Below are positions 36,423-46,259 of a stretch of DNA of 64,000 nucleotides, one piece after another. Below the pieces are notes generated by a model. The model did not search any database and was not told the DNA's origin. It saw nothing but the letters and a program-made list of their open reading frames with translations. The DNA is taken from NCBI RefSeq assembly GCF_009696575.1, contig NZ_VULQ01000004.1:1-64000 (forward strand), written 5' to 3'. The translations under genes were made by a program, and so were the position numbers. The DNA is from Anaerococcus porci. Lineage in GTDB: Bacteria > Bacillota > Clostridia > Tissierellales > Peptoniphilaceae. How positions within the stretch are numbered: the first letter of the stretch is position 1; each line of letters opens with the position of its first letter.

Positions 36423-37826
36423 ATGAAAAAAATAAAAGCAGGATTGGTAGCGTTAGCTGCAGCTTTAGCCCTAACAGCTTGTGGTGGGAACAATAAAGCT
36501 GACGATAAGGCATCAAATCAAGATACTTCAAAAGAAAACGTTACAAGTAATGCCGGAAGTAACGAATCTAGTGGTGAAAAGTCTTTTAGTGGAAAAACTT
36601 TAACTATAGCAGGTCTTGATTCAGGTTATGGTACTGAAGGATGGAAAAAAGTTATAGCAGACTTTGAAGAAGAAACTGGTGCTAAAGTTGAAGCTAAATT
36701 CGAAAAAAATATAGCAGATGTTATTAGACCAGAAATCCAAGCTGGAAATTCACCAGACTTTATTTATCACTCTGTGGGAACAGAATCAGCACTTACAGAA
36801 ACAATGGTTAAAGAAAACATGGTGGATGAGATTACAGATGTTCTTGATAAGAAAGTACCTGGAGAAGATAAAACAGTAAGAGAAAAAATAATCCCAGGTT
36901 TCTTAGATACAGCAGTAACAAATCCATATGGAGATGGAAAAACATATCTTGCCCCATTATTCTATTCACCAACAGGACTTTGGTACAACAAGGCAATGTT
37001 TAAAGAAGGTGGTGGAAAATATGAACTTCCAGAAACAATGGATGACTTTATAAAACTTGGTGAAGAAGCTAAAAAAGATGGTATAGCATTATTCACATAT
37101 CCTACAACAGGATACTTTGATACATTCACATTTGCCATGCTTTATGATATAGGTGGACAAAAATTATTTGATAAACTTATGAGCTATGACAAAGATGCTT
37201 GGGAAAATGAAGCTACACCATATTTTGAAAACACAGGCAAAATTCTTAAATATGTAAATAAGGACACAGTAGCTCAAGCAAATAATGAATCATTCACTAA
37301 AAACCAACTACAAGTTATGAAAAATGAATCATTATTTATGCCAAATGGTACATGGGTTGTAGAAGAGATGAAAGATGCTGAAGGTGTTGCAAAAGATTTC
37401 GAATGGGGTCTAATGCCACTTCCAAAAGTTAATAAAGATGGTGAAAGATATGCATACTCATTCTTTGAGCAAGGATTTATCCCTAAGGATGCTAAAGAAA
37501 AAGAACTTGCAAAAGAATTCGTAGCCTTCCTATACTCAGATAAAGCAGCTAAAGCTTTTGCTGAAAATGGTGGAGCAGTTCAACCTATAGAAGGTGCAGA
37601 AGGTATGCTTAAAGATGAAGTTAAAAAATCTTACTATTCTATCTATGAAAATGGCGTAAAAGCAGCTTTAGGTGGATGGACAGCAACGCCATCAGTAGAG
37701 GGAGTAGATATGACTAAAACAATATTTGATTCTATAAACTCAGTAGCAAATGGGGACAAATCAGTAGAAGATTGGCACAAAGAAGTAGTAGAAGCAGCAG
37801 GAAAAATTCAAGACGCAATGAAATAA
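36423..37826 (+). CDS. extracellular carbohydrate-binding lipoprotein
   Basis: 467 residues. Signal with lipobox LTACGG, an Asn/Ser/Asp-rich linker, then an ABC solute-binding fold: KTLTIAGLDSGYGTEGWKKVIADFEEETGAKVE, PLFYSPTGLWYNKAMFKEGG, and FIPKDAKEKELAKEFVAFLYSDKAAKAF. It is close in style to chitobiose/N-acetylglucosamine-type binding proteins. It has its own consensus promoter and terminator and no permease partner next to it other than the operon upstream, so it may share those permeases or serve a distant transporter. Confidence 0.82.
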   Translation: MKKIKAGLVALAAALALTACGGNNKADDKASNQDTSKENVTSNAGSNESSGEKSFSGKTLTIAGLDSGYGTEGWKKVIADFEEETGAKVEAKFEKNIADVIRPEIQAGNSPDFIYHSVGTESALTETMVKENMVDEITDVLDKKVPGEDKTVREKIIPGFLDTAVTNPYGDGKTYLAPLFYSPTGLWYNKAMFKEGGGKYELPETMDDFIKLGEEAKKDGIALFTYPTTGYFDTFTFAMLYDIGGQKLFDKLMSYDKDAWENEATPYFENTGKILKYVNKDTVAQANNESFTKNQLQVMKNESLFMPNGTWVVEEMKDAEGVAKDFEWGLMPLPKVNKDGERYAYSFFEQGFIPKDAKEKELAKEFVAFLYSDKAAKAFAENGGAVQPIEGAEGMLKDEVKKSYYSIYENGVKAALGGWTATPSVEGVDMTKTIFDSINSVANGDKSVEDWHKEVVEAAGKIQDAMK

Positions 37827-37860
37827 AAAATTATAAGATCAGTCGAAAAGATTGTTCAAA

Positions 37861-37897
37861 GCATCGGCAATTATTGATTTTGTCGATGCTTTTTATT
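37861..37897 (+). terminator. rho-independent terminator
   Basis: GCATCGGCAA TTATTGATT TTGTCGATGC TTTTTATTT: a perfect-looking 10-bp stem with one G-T pair. Ends the binding-protein gene. Closely related to the hairpin at 28685. Confidence 0.85.
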
Positions 37898-38775
37898 TGT
37901 AATAATTAAAATTATGATTTTTATAAATAATTTAAAATTTTAAAATTAGAGAATAATGGTCTAGATTTTCCTATAAACTTATTTGGCAACTTTGTAAAAT
38001 GATTCATACTTTTATGTAAGTTTATATAAATATGGTATTTTTAATTTTTTATTTTATTATTAATATTGACGAAATTTCAAAGAGAATAAGCTATAAATCA
38101 AGCTAAACGAAATTATTTAAAATACCAATCTAAAGAAGAATTATTGACAAATTATAGGGGATAAAGGAAGATTATGCTAATATAGATACAAATAATTCCT
38201 AAAATTAATGATTCAATTTTACAGGAGGTAGAATATTATAAATTCTTTAGGAAGAATAATTGTTAAAAGTTTTTATAAAGAAATTAAACTACTTAATATA
38301 AAGAGAATTAATATTTATAGTTATTATTTATCACTATATAATTAAGAGAAATGAAGTTGTACCTATCCTAACTTAAGTCTTTAAAAGGGATGTAAAAACA
38401 TCTAGAAAAACGTTTACTTAAAGTATTTAATCTATAAATAACTATTTGCCAGTTTGACCCTTAGTAGTTATTTAAATTAAAACTATACATTACCTTAATT
38501 AAATGATAATTTAATTAAGGTAAAGGTATAAAAAAGCATATAGTTAAAGATAAACTTACTATAGAGAGATAGCTTAAAATTATCATGTGCTTATTGCTTT
38601 TTTAGTAAAGTTTTTAAAAAGATGGAAAACAACTGTGGTAGAATTTAAAATTAAGTAAGGAAGAAGGTGAGATAAGGCTTTAATCAAGGGTTTATTAAAG
38701 AAATTAATAAATTTATTAATTTTATAAAAATTTAAAAAACAAATATTAGCAAAAAAAAATTTAGAAAAAGTCAAA
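37898..38775. other. long AT-rich non-coding region upstream of the cut locus
   Basis: No convincing gene on either strand. The only longer open frame (38583-38801, - strand) is a low-complexity AT-rich artefact. Contains an AATTAAATGAT...TTAATTAAGGTAAA-type inverted repeat near 38495-38523 (TACCTTAATTAA / TTAATTAAGGTA). The distal end leads into the operator region of the cut locus. Confidence 0.35.
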
Positions 38776-38791
38776 ACTTTAACGTTAAGGT
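38776..38791. promoter_or_regulatory. MerR-type dyad upstream of the cut locus
   Basis: ACTTTAACGTTAAGGT contains the perfect palindrome TTAACGTTAA and closely resembles the ACCTTAACGTTAAGGT operators of MerR-family regulators. No -35/-10 pair frames it on the + strand, so it may be an auxiliary site or the operator of an unannotated divergent transcript. It lies 111 bp upstream of the second dyad. Confidence 0.5.
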
Positions 38792-38883
38792 AAGAGTTCA
38801 TTGTTATTTTTTAAACTATTGATTTTTTTTTGATAGCAATTAAGCTTGAAATTCCAACGAAAAATTGTTTTCCAAAAAAATTT

Positions 38884-38914
38884 TTGACCTTAACCTTAGG
38901 GATATTGATACTAT
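38884..38914 (+). promoter_or_regulatory. MerR-type promoter of the choline-utilisation (cut) locus
   Basis: TTGACC (38884-38889) and TACTAT (38909-38914) are 19 bp apart. The spacer contains the imperfect dyad CCTTAACCTTAGGG (38888-38901). A 17-bp reading (TTGACC to GATACT at 38907) is also possible. Overlong spacer plus internal dyad is the signature of MerR-activated promoters, and a MerR protein is encoded in the same locus at 54322. The first ATG is 53 bases further on. Confidence 0.6.
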
Positions 38915-38967
38915 TTAGACAAGGAAAACATTTATAGTTTTTAAATATTTAAAGAAAGAAGGAGAGA

Positions 38968-40062
38968 ATGAGAGTGGAGAAATCACAAAACTACACAAAT
39001 ACTACAAAAGCCAGTGTAGCAAAAGAAGCTTTAGATAAGAAGTACTTTTCCAAAGGCCTTAATATTGGAATCCAATCTGGTATTTACTACGGTCTTTATA
39101 CAGCTTTGGTCACTACTGCTACAGTTTATGGTATATGGAAGTTCTGGTATTCAGGAGAAGCTGGATTATCTGAAATGACCTTAGCTTTTATCTTAGGTAC
39201 CCTTGCTACAGGAATCAACGACTTAACATCTGCTATTTGGGCCTTAGGCAATTCACTTTTAAAGGGTAAATTCGGAGATTTCATTAAAACCATTAAGACA
39301 AAACCAGGCCTTATAATGATATTTGCAGCCATAGTCGGAGGTCCTATTGCAGGAGTTACATATATCCTAGCAGTGCAAATGGGTGGTCCAGTTGTAATAC
39401 CTATAGCAGGTTTAAATGTTGCGATTGGAGCAATTCTTGGAAGAATAATCCTAAAACAAGAATTATCAGCTAGGATGATTGCTGGTATTGTAATTTGTCT
39501 TATAGCTTCTCTACTTATTGGTGCAACAAGCTTAACAGGAGAGATTAAAGATGGAATGCTACTTGGCATTATTCTTGCTCTTATAGCCGCTTTTGGATGG
39601 GGACTTGAAGGAGTTATAGCAGGATTTGGTACATCAATGATTGATTCAGAAATTGGAATAGCAATTAGACAATCAACATCAGCCCTATCAAACTTACTTA
39701 TAGTTTTACCAATACTTGCACTAATTGAGGGGACAGGAATTGGACTTATTGGAAGTCTATTCACAAAAGCCATAACAGATCCGACAATTTTATTATTATT
39801 TGCTAGTGGATTTTTCACATTTATATCTTTTAATTTTTGGTATAAAGGAAATTCAATGTGTGGAGCAGCTCTAGGTATGGCATGTAATGGTACATATGCA
39901 TTTTGGGGACCGTTCTTCTGTTGGATAATACTTGGAGTAATCCTTAAAAATCCAGGATATGAAATAGCTCCAATAGCTTGGATAGCTTCAATCCTTATGG
40001 CAATTGGAATATTTATAATGAGTGTCAACCCACTTGATTATTTTAAAAGAGGTAAGAATTAA
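38968..40062 (+). CDS. DMT-type membrane transporter, putative choline importer
   Basis: 364 residues, about ten membrane helices, internally repeated halves as in the drug/metabolite transporter superfamily. GGPIAGVTYILAVQMGGPVVIPIAGLNVAIGAILGRIILKQELS resembles the conserved EamA/RhaT-like block. First gene of the cut locus and followed without gap by the next (stop TAATG overlap). A transporter at the head of a choline locus is most simply a choline uptake protein; this is inference from context since cut loci elsewhere carry EmrE/DMT-type or BCCT transporters. AGAAGGAGAG site before ATG 38968. Confidence 0.75.
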   Translation: MRVEKSQNYTNTTKASVAKEALDKKYFSKGLNIGIQSGIYYGLYTALVTTATVYGIWKFWYSGEAGLSEMTLAFILGTLATGINDLTSAIWALGNSLLKGKFGDFIKTIKTKPGLIMIFAAIVGGPIAGVTYILAVQMGGPVVIPIAGLNVAIGAILGRIILKQELSARMIAGIVICLIASLLIGATSLTGEIKDGMLLGIILALIAAFGWGLEGVIAGFGTSMIDSEIGIAIRQSTSALSNLLIVLPILALIEGTGIGLIGSLFTKAITDPTILLLFASGFFTFISFNFWYKGNSMCGAALGMACNGTYAFWGPFFCWIILGVILKNPGYEIAPIAWIASILMAIGIFIMSVNPLDYFKRGKN

Positions 40063-40325
40063 TGAGAAGACCATTAAATTATGAAATACTAAAATATTTT
40101 ACTAATGTAGACAAGGCTTCAGCTCAAGATATCTACCTTGCTTTAGAAAGTGAATATAAAGACCACAAAGCTTTTAATTACGATAATATAGTAGAAAGTT
40201 TGATGACAGCTAAAGAAAACGGTCTTATAGATGAGGATTCATACGAACTTATAGACAACAAGTTAGTAGTTTACTATAAGGCAAGTGATGAACAAAAGAA
40301 GACGATTAATTATTATATAAAGTAG
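40062..40325 (+). CDS. small conserved-looking cut-locus protein, unknown function
   Basis: 87 residues, mostly helical with a short beta end (ELIDNKLVVYYKA). The outline (NYEILKYFTNVDKASAQDIYLALE, then SLMTAKENGLID) is reminiscent of a winged-helix domain, so it might be a small DNA- or protein-binding accessory. It overlaps the transporter stop by 1 base and is followed 7 bases later by a shell gene, so it is part of the operon. No named family recognised. Confidence 0.6.
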   Translation: MRRPLNYEILKYFTNVDKASAQDIYLALESEYKDHKAFNYDNIVESLMTAKENGLIDEDSYELIDNKLVVYYKASDEQKKTINYYIK

Positions 40326-40332
40326 GTGCCAT

Positions 40333-40626
40333 ATGGAATATGAATCTCAGGCAATCGGTCTTATAGAAACACTTGGCATGCTGCCAGCACTTAAGGCCCT
40401 AGATGCAATGTTAAAGGCAGCTGATGTAAAGCTTGTATCATACGAGAATGTAGGTTCAACTCTTGTTACTGTAATAGTAAGAGGAGATGTATCATCTTGT
40501 ATAAGTGCAGTTGAAGCAGGTGTTAAAGAAGGCGAAAAGATTGGAAAAATTACAGCTCACAATGTTATGAAAAGACCGGTTACAAATGTAAGTAAAGTTA
40601 TATCAGTTCACAAAGTAGAAAATTAG
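40333..40626 (+). CDS. BMC-H shell protein (divergent)
   Basis: 97 residues, one BMC domain: AIGLIETLGMLPALKALDAMLKAADVKLVSYENVGSTLVTVIVRGDVSS. It forms hexameric facets of the microcompartment shell. It differs strongly from the other BMC-H genes of the locus: the canonical second GD-x-AAV-x-AG helix reads SSCISAVEAGVKEG, adding a Cys near the pore region, and it has a short C-terminal tail NVSKVISVHKVEN. Nine bases separate it from the next shell gene. Confidence 0.9.
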   Translation: MEYESQAIGLIETLGMLPALKALDAMLKAADVKLVSYENVGSTLVTVIVRGDVSSCISAVEAGVKEGEKIGKITAHNVMKRPVTNVSKVISVHKVEN

Positions 40627-40634
40627 GAGAAAAT

Positions 40635-40925
40635 ATGCAAGCATTCGGAGGTATAGAAACTTTCGGTTTAGTGTATGTGCTTGAGGCTGCTGATGCGATG
40701 GAAAAGGCAAGTGATGTAGAAATAGTAGGCTACGAAAATGTGGCAAGTGGTTATATATCAGTTCTTATAAAAGGAGACGTATCAGCAGTTGAAGCAGCAG
40801 TTGAGGCAGGAGTTAGGGCGGTAGAAGCCATGGGAGCAGAAGTTTATTCATCTCTAGTTATACCATCTCCTCACCCAGACCTTAACAAGGTAACCGAAAT
40901 ATATAATTTAGACAATTTAGTATAG
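40635..40925 (+). CDS. BMC-H shell protein
   Basis: 96 residues with one BMC domain: FGGIETFGLVYVLEAADAMEKASDVEIVGYENVASGYISVLIKGDVSAVEAAVEAGVRAVEAMG, then VIPSPHPDL. A hexamer-forming facet protein of the shell. GGAG-type site 8 bases upstream of ATG 40635. It shows only moderate similarity to the other BMC-H proteins here, so the shell uses at least three facet types. Confidence 0.92.
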   Translation: MQAFGGIETFGLVYVLEAADAMEKASDVEIVGYENVASGYISVLIKGDVSAVEAAVEAGVRAVEAMGAEVYSSLVIPSPHPDLNKVTEIYNLDNLV

Positions 40926-40937
40926 AAAGGGAGAATT

Positions 40938-42371
40938 ATGAAAGTTATAGATACTGACCTTCTTTCTGTACAAGAAGCAAGAATTCTTCTAGAAGAAGCC
41001 TACCATAGCAGGGAAAATCTTCTAGAAGTTGATAAGAAAACAAGAGCTTATCTACTAGGAAAAATCAAAAAATACTACGAGGAAAATTTGGAAAAGCTTA
41101 CAAAACTTGCTTTTGATGAAACAAATTATGGCAAGAGTGAAGATGAACTAAGACTTGCTAAATTTTATCTTGATAACTTAGATGAAGAACTTAGGGACTA
41201 TCCTCAAATATTTGATGTAGTCGAAAGAGGCCATAACAAGGAAGTAGCTCTAGCAAAGGGAGTAAGTCTAATCTTTATAGCACCATATCTTTCAACCCTT
41301 ACAAGTTTTCAAGCAATATATCTTGCAACAAGAGCAGCGAATCCAGTAATAATTGTAAGCGATTCAAGGTGTAAGCAGACAGTAACAAAGATGGTTAAGG
41401 ATATCATAAAGATAGAAGATGAACTCTACTATCCAAAGGGATCTTTATCAATACTAGAATATGGCTCTAAACTTGGAGAAAGAACACTTTATGAAAGTGA
41501 TAAAGTTTCCTTCATTGTAGAAAATATCTTAAGTGATAATAAAAGAGAAATAAAAAATGAAAATGCTCAAGTTTTCGAAGCAGAAGTTGGAAATAACATT
41601 GTCTTTATAGACAAGTCTTGTGATGTTGATAAGGCAAGCTATGAAGTAATAAATTCAAAGGCTTTTAATAATGGTCTTCTTCCAGGGGTTGAACAATCCA
41701 TAGTAGTTGAAGAAAATGTTTATGAAAAAACAGTAGAAAGCTTTAAAAAACATGGTGCTTACTTTTTATCAAAAGATGAGCATGTGGAACTTGAAAAGAT
41801 AATCTATGACAAAGACCATAAGGTTAGAAAAGAACTTATAGGAAGAACAGTTAAAGAAATTGCAGATATAGCAGGGATAAAAGTGGATGATGATACAAAA
41901 ATACTTGTAGTTACAAAACCTTACGTATCAGAAACAAGTCCTTATTCAAAAGAAAAATATAACCCTATAGTTTCTTTATATATAGAAAATGACTGGTTAA
42001 ACGCCTGTGAAAAATGTGTAGAGTTAATTTTAAATGATAAAAAGGGTCAAAGCCTTTCAATTTACTCAAACGATTCTTATGTAATAGAGCAATTTATAGA
42101 GAAAAAGCCAGTGTCAAGAGTTTTAGTAAATTCGCCAACAGGACTTGGCTCAGTAGGGATAGGAACAAATTTACCTATATCATTTTCCTTATCAACTAAG
42201 AAGATAGACGGAAGCAACCAAACTTCCCTTAGTCCAAATCACTTTATGAAATTTAGGGAAATTGGTATATGCGATAGAGATGATATAAACTCATTTTTAA
42301 ACAAAAAAGAAATAGAAAAAGATAAAAATTTATTTAGTAAAGTGTTAAATTCATTAAACAAAGATTATTAG
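40938..42371 (+). CDS. aldehyde dehydrogenase-fold paralogue of CutF without catalytic Cys
   Basis: 477 residues that align along their length with CutF (50072): [19 protein letters not shown] at the start, [49 protein letters not shown], and [25 protein letters not shown] near the end. In CutF the catalytic block reads DNGTICASEQS; here it reads [11 protein letters not shown], so the nucleophile Cys (251 of CutF) is Pro249. The glycine-rich GAGNSPAYIE loop is also changed ([10 protein letters not shown]). It probably cannot oxidise aldehyde and may be a structural partner of CutF or CutC within the compartment. Located directly before cutC. Confidence 0.85.
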   Translation: MKVIDTDLLSVQEARILLEEAYHSRENLLEVDKKTRAYLLGKIKKYYEENLEKLTKLAFDETNYGKSEDELRLAKFYLDNLDEELRDYPQIFDVVERGHNKEVALAKGVSLIFIAPYLSTLTSFQAIYLATRAANPVIIVSDSRCKQTVTKMVKDIIKIEDELYYPKGSLSILEYGSKLGERTLYESDKVSFIVENILSDNKREIKNENAQVFEAEVGNNIVFIDKSCDVDKASYEVINSKAFNNGLLPGVEQSIVVEENVYEKTVESFKKHGAYFLSKDEHVELEKIIYDKDHKVRKELIGRTVKEIADIAGIKVDDDTKILVVTKPYVSETSPYSKEKYNPIVSLYIENDWLNACEKCVELILNDKKGQSLSIYSNDSYVIEQFIEKKPVSRVLVNSPTGLGSVGIGTNLPISFSLSTKKIDGSNQTSLSPNHFMKFREIGICDRDDINSFLNKKEIEKDKNLFSKVLNSLNKDY

Positions 42372-42379
42372 GAGGAGAA

Positions 42380-44929
42380 ATGGACTTAAGAGAATTTTCT
42401 AAGAAGTTAGCCATGGCTACAGAGCACATGTCTGATGAAGAAAAACAAAGTGTACGTCAATTATTTGAAAAAGTACAAGACCAATTAAATAAAAAAACAG
42501 AATCAAGCCAAAACCTAAATGCAGGATTTGAATCAGAAGGAGAAGAAATTCCAGATGGTCCTACTCAAAGACTAGTAGACCTTAAAAATAATTTCTTAAA
42601 GCAAGTACCAACTATTACTATACATAGAGCAAAGATAGTAACAGAACTTGCTAAAGAAAATCCAGGAATGCCTGAAATAATTCTTAGAGCAAAATCATTT
42701 AGAAAATGTTGTGAAACAGCACCATTAGTTATCCAAGACGAAGAGCTTATAGTTGGAGCACCATGTGGAGCACCAAGAAGTGGAGCCTTCTCACCAGATA
42801 TATCATGGAGATGGCTAAGAGATGAGCTTGATACTATAGGAGATAGACCACAAGATCCATTCTATATTTCAGAAGAAGACAAGCAATATTGTAAAGATAT
42901 AATATTTCCATATTGGGAAGGAAGATCACTTGACGAAGCTTGTGAGGCAAAATATAGAGATGCTGGAGTATGGGAATTATCAGGAGAATCATTCGTATCT
43001 GACTGTTCTTACCATCAAATAAATGGAGGTGGGGACTCAAACCCAGGTTATGACGTAATTCTTATGAAAAAGGGTATGCTTGATATCCAAAACGAAGCAA
43101 AAGAACACCTAGAAAAACTAGACTACTCAAATCCTGAAGATATAGACAAAATCTATTTCTACAAATCAGTAATAGAAACAACAGAAGGTGTAATGATCTA
43201 TGCTAAGAGAATGAGTGAATATGCAAAAGAACTTGCTAGAGGAGAATCTAATCCAAAAAGAAAAAGAGAACTCGAAAAGATAGCCGAAGTTAACGCTCAT
43301 GTTCCAGCTCACAAGCCTAGAACATTCTGGGAAGCTATTCAATCAGTATTTACAATAGAATCTCTACTTGTAGTAGAAGAAAATCAAACAGGTATGTCAA
43401 TAGGAAGAGTTGACCAATACATGTATCCATTTTACAAAGCTGACATCGAAGAGGGAAGAATTAATGACTATCAAGCGTTCGAACTTGCAGGATGTATGCT
43501 TATAAAAATGAGTGAGATGATGTGGCTTACAAGTGAAGGTTCATCTAAATTCTTTGCAGGATACCAACCATTCGTAAACATGACAGTAGGTGGTGTTACA
43601 AGAGAAGGAAGAGATGCTACTAATGACTTAACATATCTTTTAATGGATGCAGTAAGGCACGTAAAGGTATATCAACCATCACTTGCAACAAGAATTCATA
43701 CCAAATCACCAGAAAAATATCTAAGAAAGATTGTAGATGTAGTAAGAAGTGGTATGGGATTTCCGGCTTGTCACTTTGATGATACTCACATTAAGATGAT
43801 GCTTGCAAAAGGTGTAAGTGTGGAAGATGCAAGAGACTATTGTATGATGGGATGCGTTGAGCCACAAAAATCAGGTAGACTATACCAATGGACATCAACA
43901 TCTTATACACAATGGCCAATAGCAATTGAGCTTGTACTAAACAACGGCGTTCCACTTTGGTATGGAAAACAGGTAACACCAGATCTTGGAAGCCTATCAC
44001 AATATGACACATATGAAAAATTCCAAAAAGCAGTTTATGAACAAGTTTCATATATAACAAAGCTTACAGCAGCAGCCACAACAATCTCACAAATAGTACA
44101 CAGAGACATGGCACCAAAGCCACTTATGTCAATCATGTATGAAGGCTGTATGGAAAGTGGAAAGGACGTATCAGCAGGTGGTGCAATGTATAATTTCGGA
44201 CCAGGAGTAGTTTGGTCAGGACTTGCAACATATGCAGATAGTATGGCAGCAATTAAAAAACTTGTATACGATGACAAAAAATATACACTAGAAGAATTAA
44301 ACCAAGCACTTAAAGCAGACTTTGAAGGCTATGACCAAATCAAAAGAGACTGCCTAGATGCACCAAAATATGGTAACGATGATGATTATGCTGATAATAT
44401 TTGTAATGACATAATCACATTTACAGAAAGAGAACACGCAAAATACAAAACACTTTACTCAAGACTTTGTCACGGAACTCTTTCAATATCAAACAACACA
44501 CCATTTGGTCAAATGACAGGAGCTTCTGCTAATGGACGTGGTGCATGGACACCACTTTCAGATGGTATATCACCAACTCAAGGTGCAGACTACAAGGGTC
44601 CTACAGCAATCATTAAGTCAGTATCAAAAATGGCAAATGATTCAATGAATATGGGGATGGTTCACAACTTTAAGATTCAAAAAGGAATTCTTGATTCAAA
44701 AGAAGGAGAAAATGCTCTTGTTACACTACTTCGTACAGCTTGTATGTATGGAAATGGTGAAATGCAATTTAACTACTTAGACAATGAAACAATGTTAGAT
44801 GCACAAAAACACCCAGAAAAACATAGAGACTTAGTAGTTCGTGTAGCTGGATATTCAGCATTCTTCGTAGAATTATGTAAGGACGTACAAGACGAGATTA
44901 TAAGCCGTACAATGCTAGAACATTTCTAA
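42380..44929 (+). CDS. cutC: choline trimethylamine-lyase (glycyl radical enzyme)
   Basis: 849 residues, the short (type I) CutC length. Cleaves choline to trimethylamine and acetaldehyde through a glycyl radical. Active-site residues known from the Desulfovibrio alaskensis enzyme (recalled numbering) are all present at +3: Tyr211 and Asp219 ([14 protein letters not shown]), Phe398, Cys492 and Glu494 (GCVEPQ), Thr505 and Tyr509 (WTSTSY), and Gly824 in the C-terminal RVAGYSAF. This set separates choline lyase from glycerol/diol dehydratases and from HypD or PFL. The first ~50 residues form a helical extension ([20 protein letters not shown]) suited to cargo targeting into the compartment. AGGAGG site 6 bases before ATG; cutD follows 20 bases later. 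Confidence 0.95.
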   Translation: MDLREFSKKLAMATEHMSDEEKQSVRQLFEKVQDQLNKKTESSQNLNAGFESEGEEIPDGPTQRLVDLKNNFLKQVPTITIHRAKIVTELAKENPGMPEIILRAKSFRKCCETAPLVIQDEELIVGAPCGAPRSGAFSPDISWRWLRDELDTIGDRPQDPFYISEEDKQYCKDIIFPYWEGRSLDEACEAKYRDAGVWELSGESFVSDCSYHQINGGGDSNPGYDVILMKKGMLDIQNEAKEHLEKLDYSNPEDIDKIYFYKSVIETTEGVMIYAKRMSEYAKELARGESNPKRKRELEKIAEVNAHVPAHKPRTFWEAIQSVFTIESLLVVEENQTGMSIGRVDQYMYPFYKADIEEGRINDYQAFELAGCMLIKMSEMMWLTSEGSSKFFAGYQPFVNMTVGGVTREGRDATNDLTYLLMDAVRHVKVYQPSLATRIHTKSPEKYLRKIVDVVRSGMGFPACHFDDTHIKMMLAKGVSVEDARDYCMMGCVEPQKSGRLYQWTSTSYTQWPIAIELVLNNGVPLWYGKQVTPDLGSLSQYDTYEKFQKAVYEQVSYITKLTAAATTISQIVHRDMAPKPLMSIMYEGCMESGKDVSAGGAMYNFGPGVVWSGLATYADSMAAIKKLVYDDKKYTLEELNQALKADFEGYDQIKRDCLDAPKYGNDDDYADNICNDIITFTEREHAKYKTLYSRLCHGTLSISNNTPFGQMTGASANGRGAWTPLSDGISPTQGADYKGPTAIIKSVSKMANDSMNMGMVHNFKIQKGILDSKEGENALVTLLRTACMYGNGEMQFNYLDNETMLDAQKHPEKHRDLVVRVAGYSAFFVELCKDVQDEIISRTMLEHF

Positions 44930-44949
44930 GATAATAGAAAGGATTAAGG

Positions 44950-45912
44950 ATGGATGTAGATTTAAAAAAAGATGGGATTGAAAGATGTGCAAGAATCTTT
45001 AATACCCAAAAATACAACGTCCACGATGGTCCTGGAGTTAGAACTTTAATATTCTTCAAGGGTTGCCCACTTAGGTGTAAGTGGTGCTCTAACCCAGAAG
45101 GACTTAGAAGTGACTGCCAGGTAATGATGAAGAAGAATGCTTGTATAAACTGTGGCCTCTGTGTTGGAGTTTGTCCTAAGAAAATCCACTATATGGAAAA
45201 TGGAGTCCATAAGATAAATCGTGATATAACTTGTATAGGTTGTAGAAAATGCGAAAAAGCCTGCCTTCAAAATGCCATAGAAATAGTTGGAGAAGATAAG
45301 ACAATATCAGAGATAATGGATATTGTAAGAGAGGACAAAGATTTTTATTTGATGAGTGGTGGAGGACTTACGGTTGGAGGAGGCGAATGTTCAAATCAAG
45401 CAGAAAGCCTAAAATCACTCCTTGAAGCAAGCCATATGGATGGGATAAATACAGCCATAGAAACTTGTGGATATATGTCTCAAAAATCCCTTGATTTAAT
45501 AAAAGATCATGTTGACTTATTCCTATTTGATATAAAACAAATGGATCCTGTAAAACACAAATATTGGACTGGAGTAAATAACGAAAGAATCCTAAGAAAC
45601 CTAGCCTATCTCTTAGAAAATGGGCACAAGGTTAGAGTAAGGATGCCAATTCTTAAAGGAGTAAATGATAGCAAAGAAGAAATAATGGCAGTAGTAGACT
45701 TTCTAGAAGACTACAAGTGCTTTAAAAACTTTGATGGAATAGATCTTCTACCATACCATAGATATGGAGTAGGAAAGTATGGACAACTAGACATGGAATA
45801 TCCAATGGATAAGGAAATGGAAGGGGAATTTGGATTATCAGGTGAAGAACTTGACAGGATTCAAAAATGGATTGACGAAGAAAATATAGAAGTAAACTTA
45901 GTAAGGCATTAG
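44950..45912 (+). CDS. cutD: CutC-activating glycyl radical activase
   Basis: 320 residues, radical SAM enzyme that abstracts hydrogen from Gly824 of CutC. The radical SAM motif CPLRCKWC (CxxxCxxC) lies around residue 39, and two ferredoxin-type 4Fe-4S insertions follow (CINCGLCVGVC and CIGCRKCEKAC), the standard pattern of glycyl radical activases. SGGGLTVGGGE supplies the conserved SAM-binding glycine motif. Position immediately after cutC is the rule in cut loci. AGAAAGG-type ribosome site before ATG 44950. Confidence 0.93.
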   Translation: MDVDLKKDGIERCARIFNTQKYNVHDGPGVRTLIFFKGCPLRCKWCSNPEGLRSDCQVMMKKNACINCGLCVGVCPKKIHYMENGVHKINRDITCIGCRKCEKACLQNAIEIVGEDKTISEIMDIVREDKDFYLMSGGGLTVGGGECSNQAESLKSLLEASHMDGINTAIETCGYMSQKSLDLIKDHVDLFLFDIKQMDPVKHKYWTGVNNERILRNLAYLLENGHKVRVRMPILKGVNDSKEEIMAVVDFLEDYKCFKNFDGIDLLPYHRYGVGKYGQLDMEYPMDKEMEGEFGLSGEELDRIQKWIDEENIEVNLVRH

Positions 45913-45920
45913 GTGAAAAA

Positions 45921-46259
45921 ATGGAAAATCTACAAAGAATAGTACAAGAATCAGTACCAGGAAAACAAATAACCCTACTTCATTTAATATCTTCACCAGA
46001 TTCACAAGTTAACGAAAAAATTGGACTTGACAAGGGAAATGCCATAGGAATAATGACACTTACACCCACAGAGAGCTCAATTATAGCAGCAGATGTAGCA
46101 TCAAAGGCTGCGTGTGTGGAAATTTGTTTTATAGATAGGTTCAACGGATGTGTTCTTTTGCAAGGAGATAATGAAAGTGTAAGACAATCTCTTGAAGCAG
46201 TAAAAGATACATTTGAAAGAATGCTTAAATTTACATCATCTCCTGTAACAATATCATGA
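45921..46259 (+). CDS. EutS-like circularly permuted BMC shell protein
   Basis: 112 residues. Sequence order RIVQESVPGKQITLLHLISSPDSQVNEKIGL, GNAIGIMTLTPTESSIIAADVASKAACVEICFIDRFNGCVLLQGD is that of the EutS/PduU class, a permuted BMC domain with an N-terminal beta-barrel strand. It forms hexamers with a plugged pore and is present in several GRM loci. Its stop overlaps the ATG of the next gene (ATGA). Confidence 0.9.
   Translation: MENLQRIVQESVPGKQITLLHLISSPDSQVNEKIGLDKGNAIGIMTLTPTESSIIAADVASKAACVEICFIDRFNGCVLLQGDNESVRQSLEAVKDTFERMLKFTSSPVTIS

Noticed and set aside
38583-38801. 72-residue - strand frame in the gap before the cut locus
   Set aside because: Phe/Asn/Lys-rich low-complexity product from AT-rich DNA, no ribosome site, and it overlaps the MerR-type dyad.
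39126-40028. 300-residue open frame on the - strand inside the transporter gene
   Set aside because: Antisense shadow of the DMT transporter; Ile/Pro-rich composition, no ribosome site and no family pattern, while the + strand frame is coherent membrane protein within an operon.
42380-44929. Reading the glycyl radical enzyme as a propanediol/glycerol dehydratase or HypD
   Set aside because: The choline-lyase residues (GGGDSNPG with Asp219, GCVEPQ, WTSTSY) are intact, and gene order fits a cut locus.
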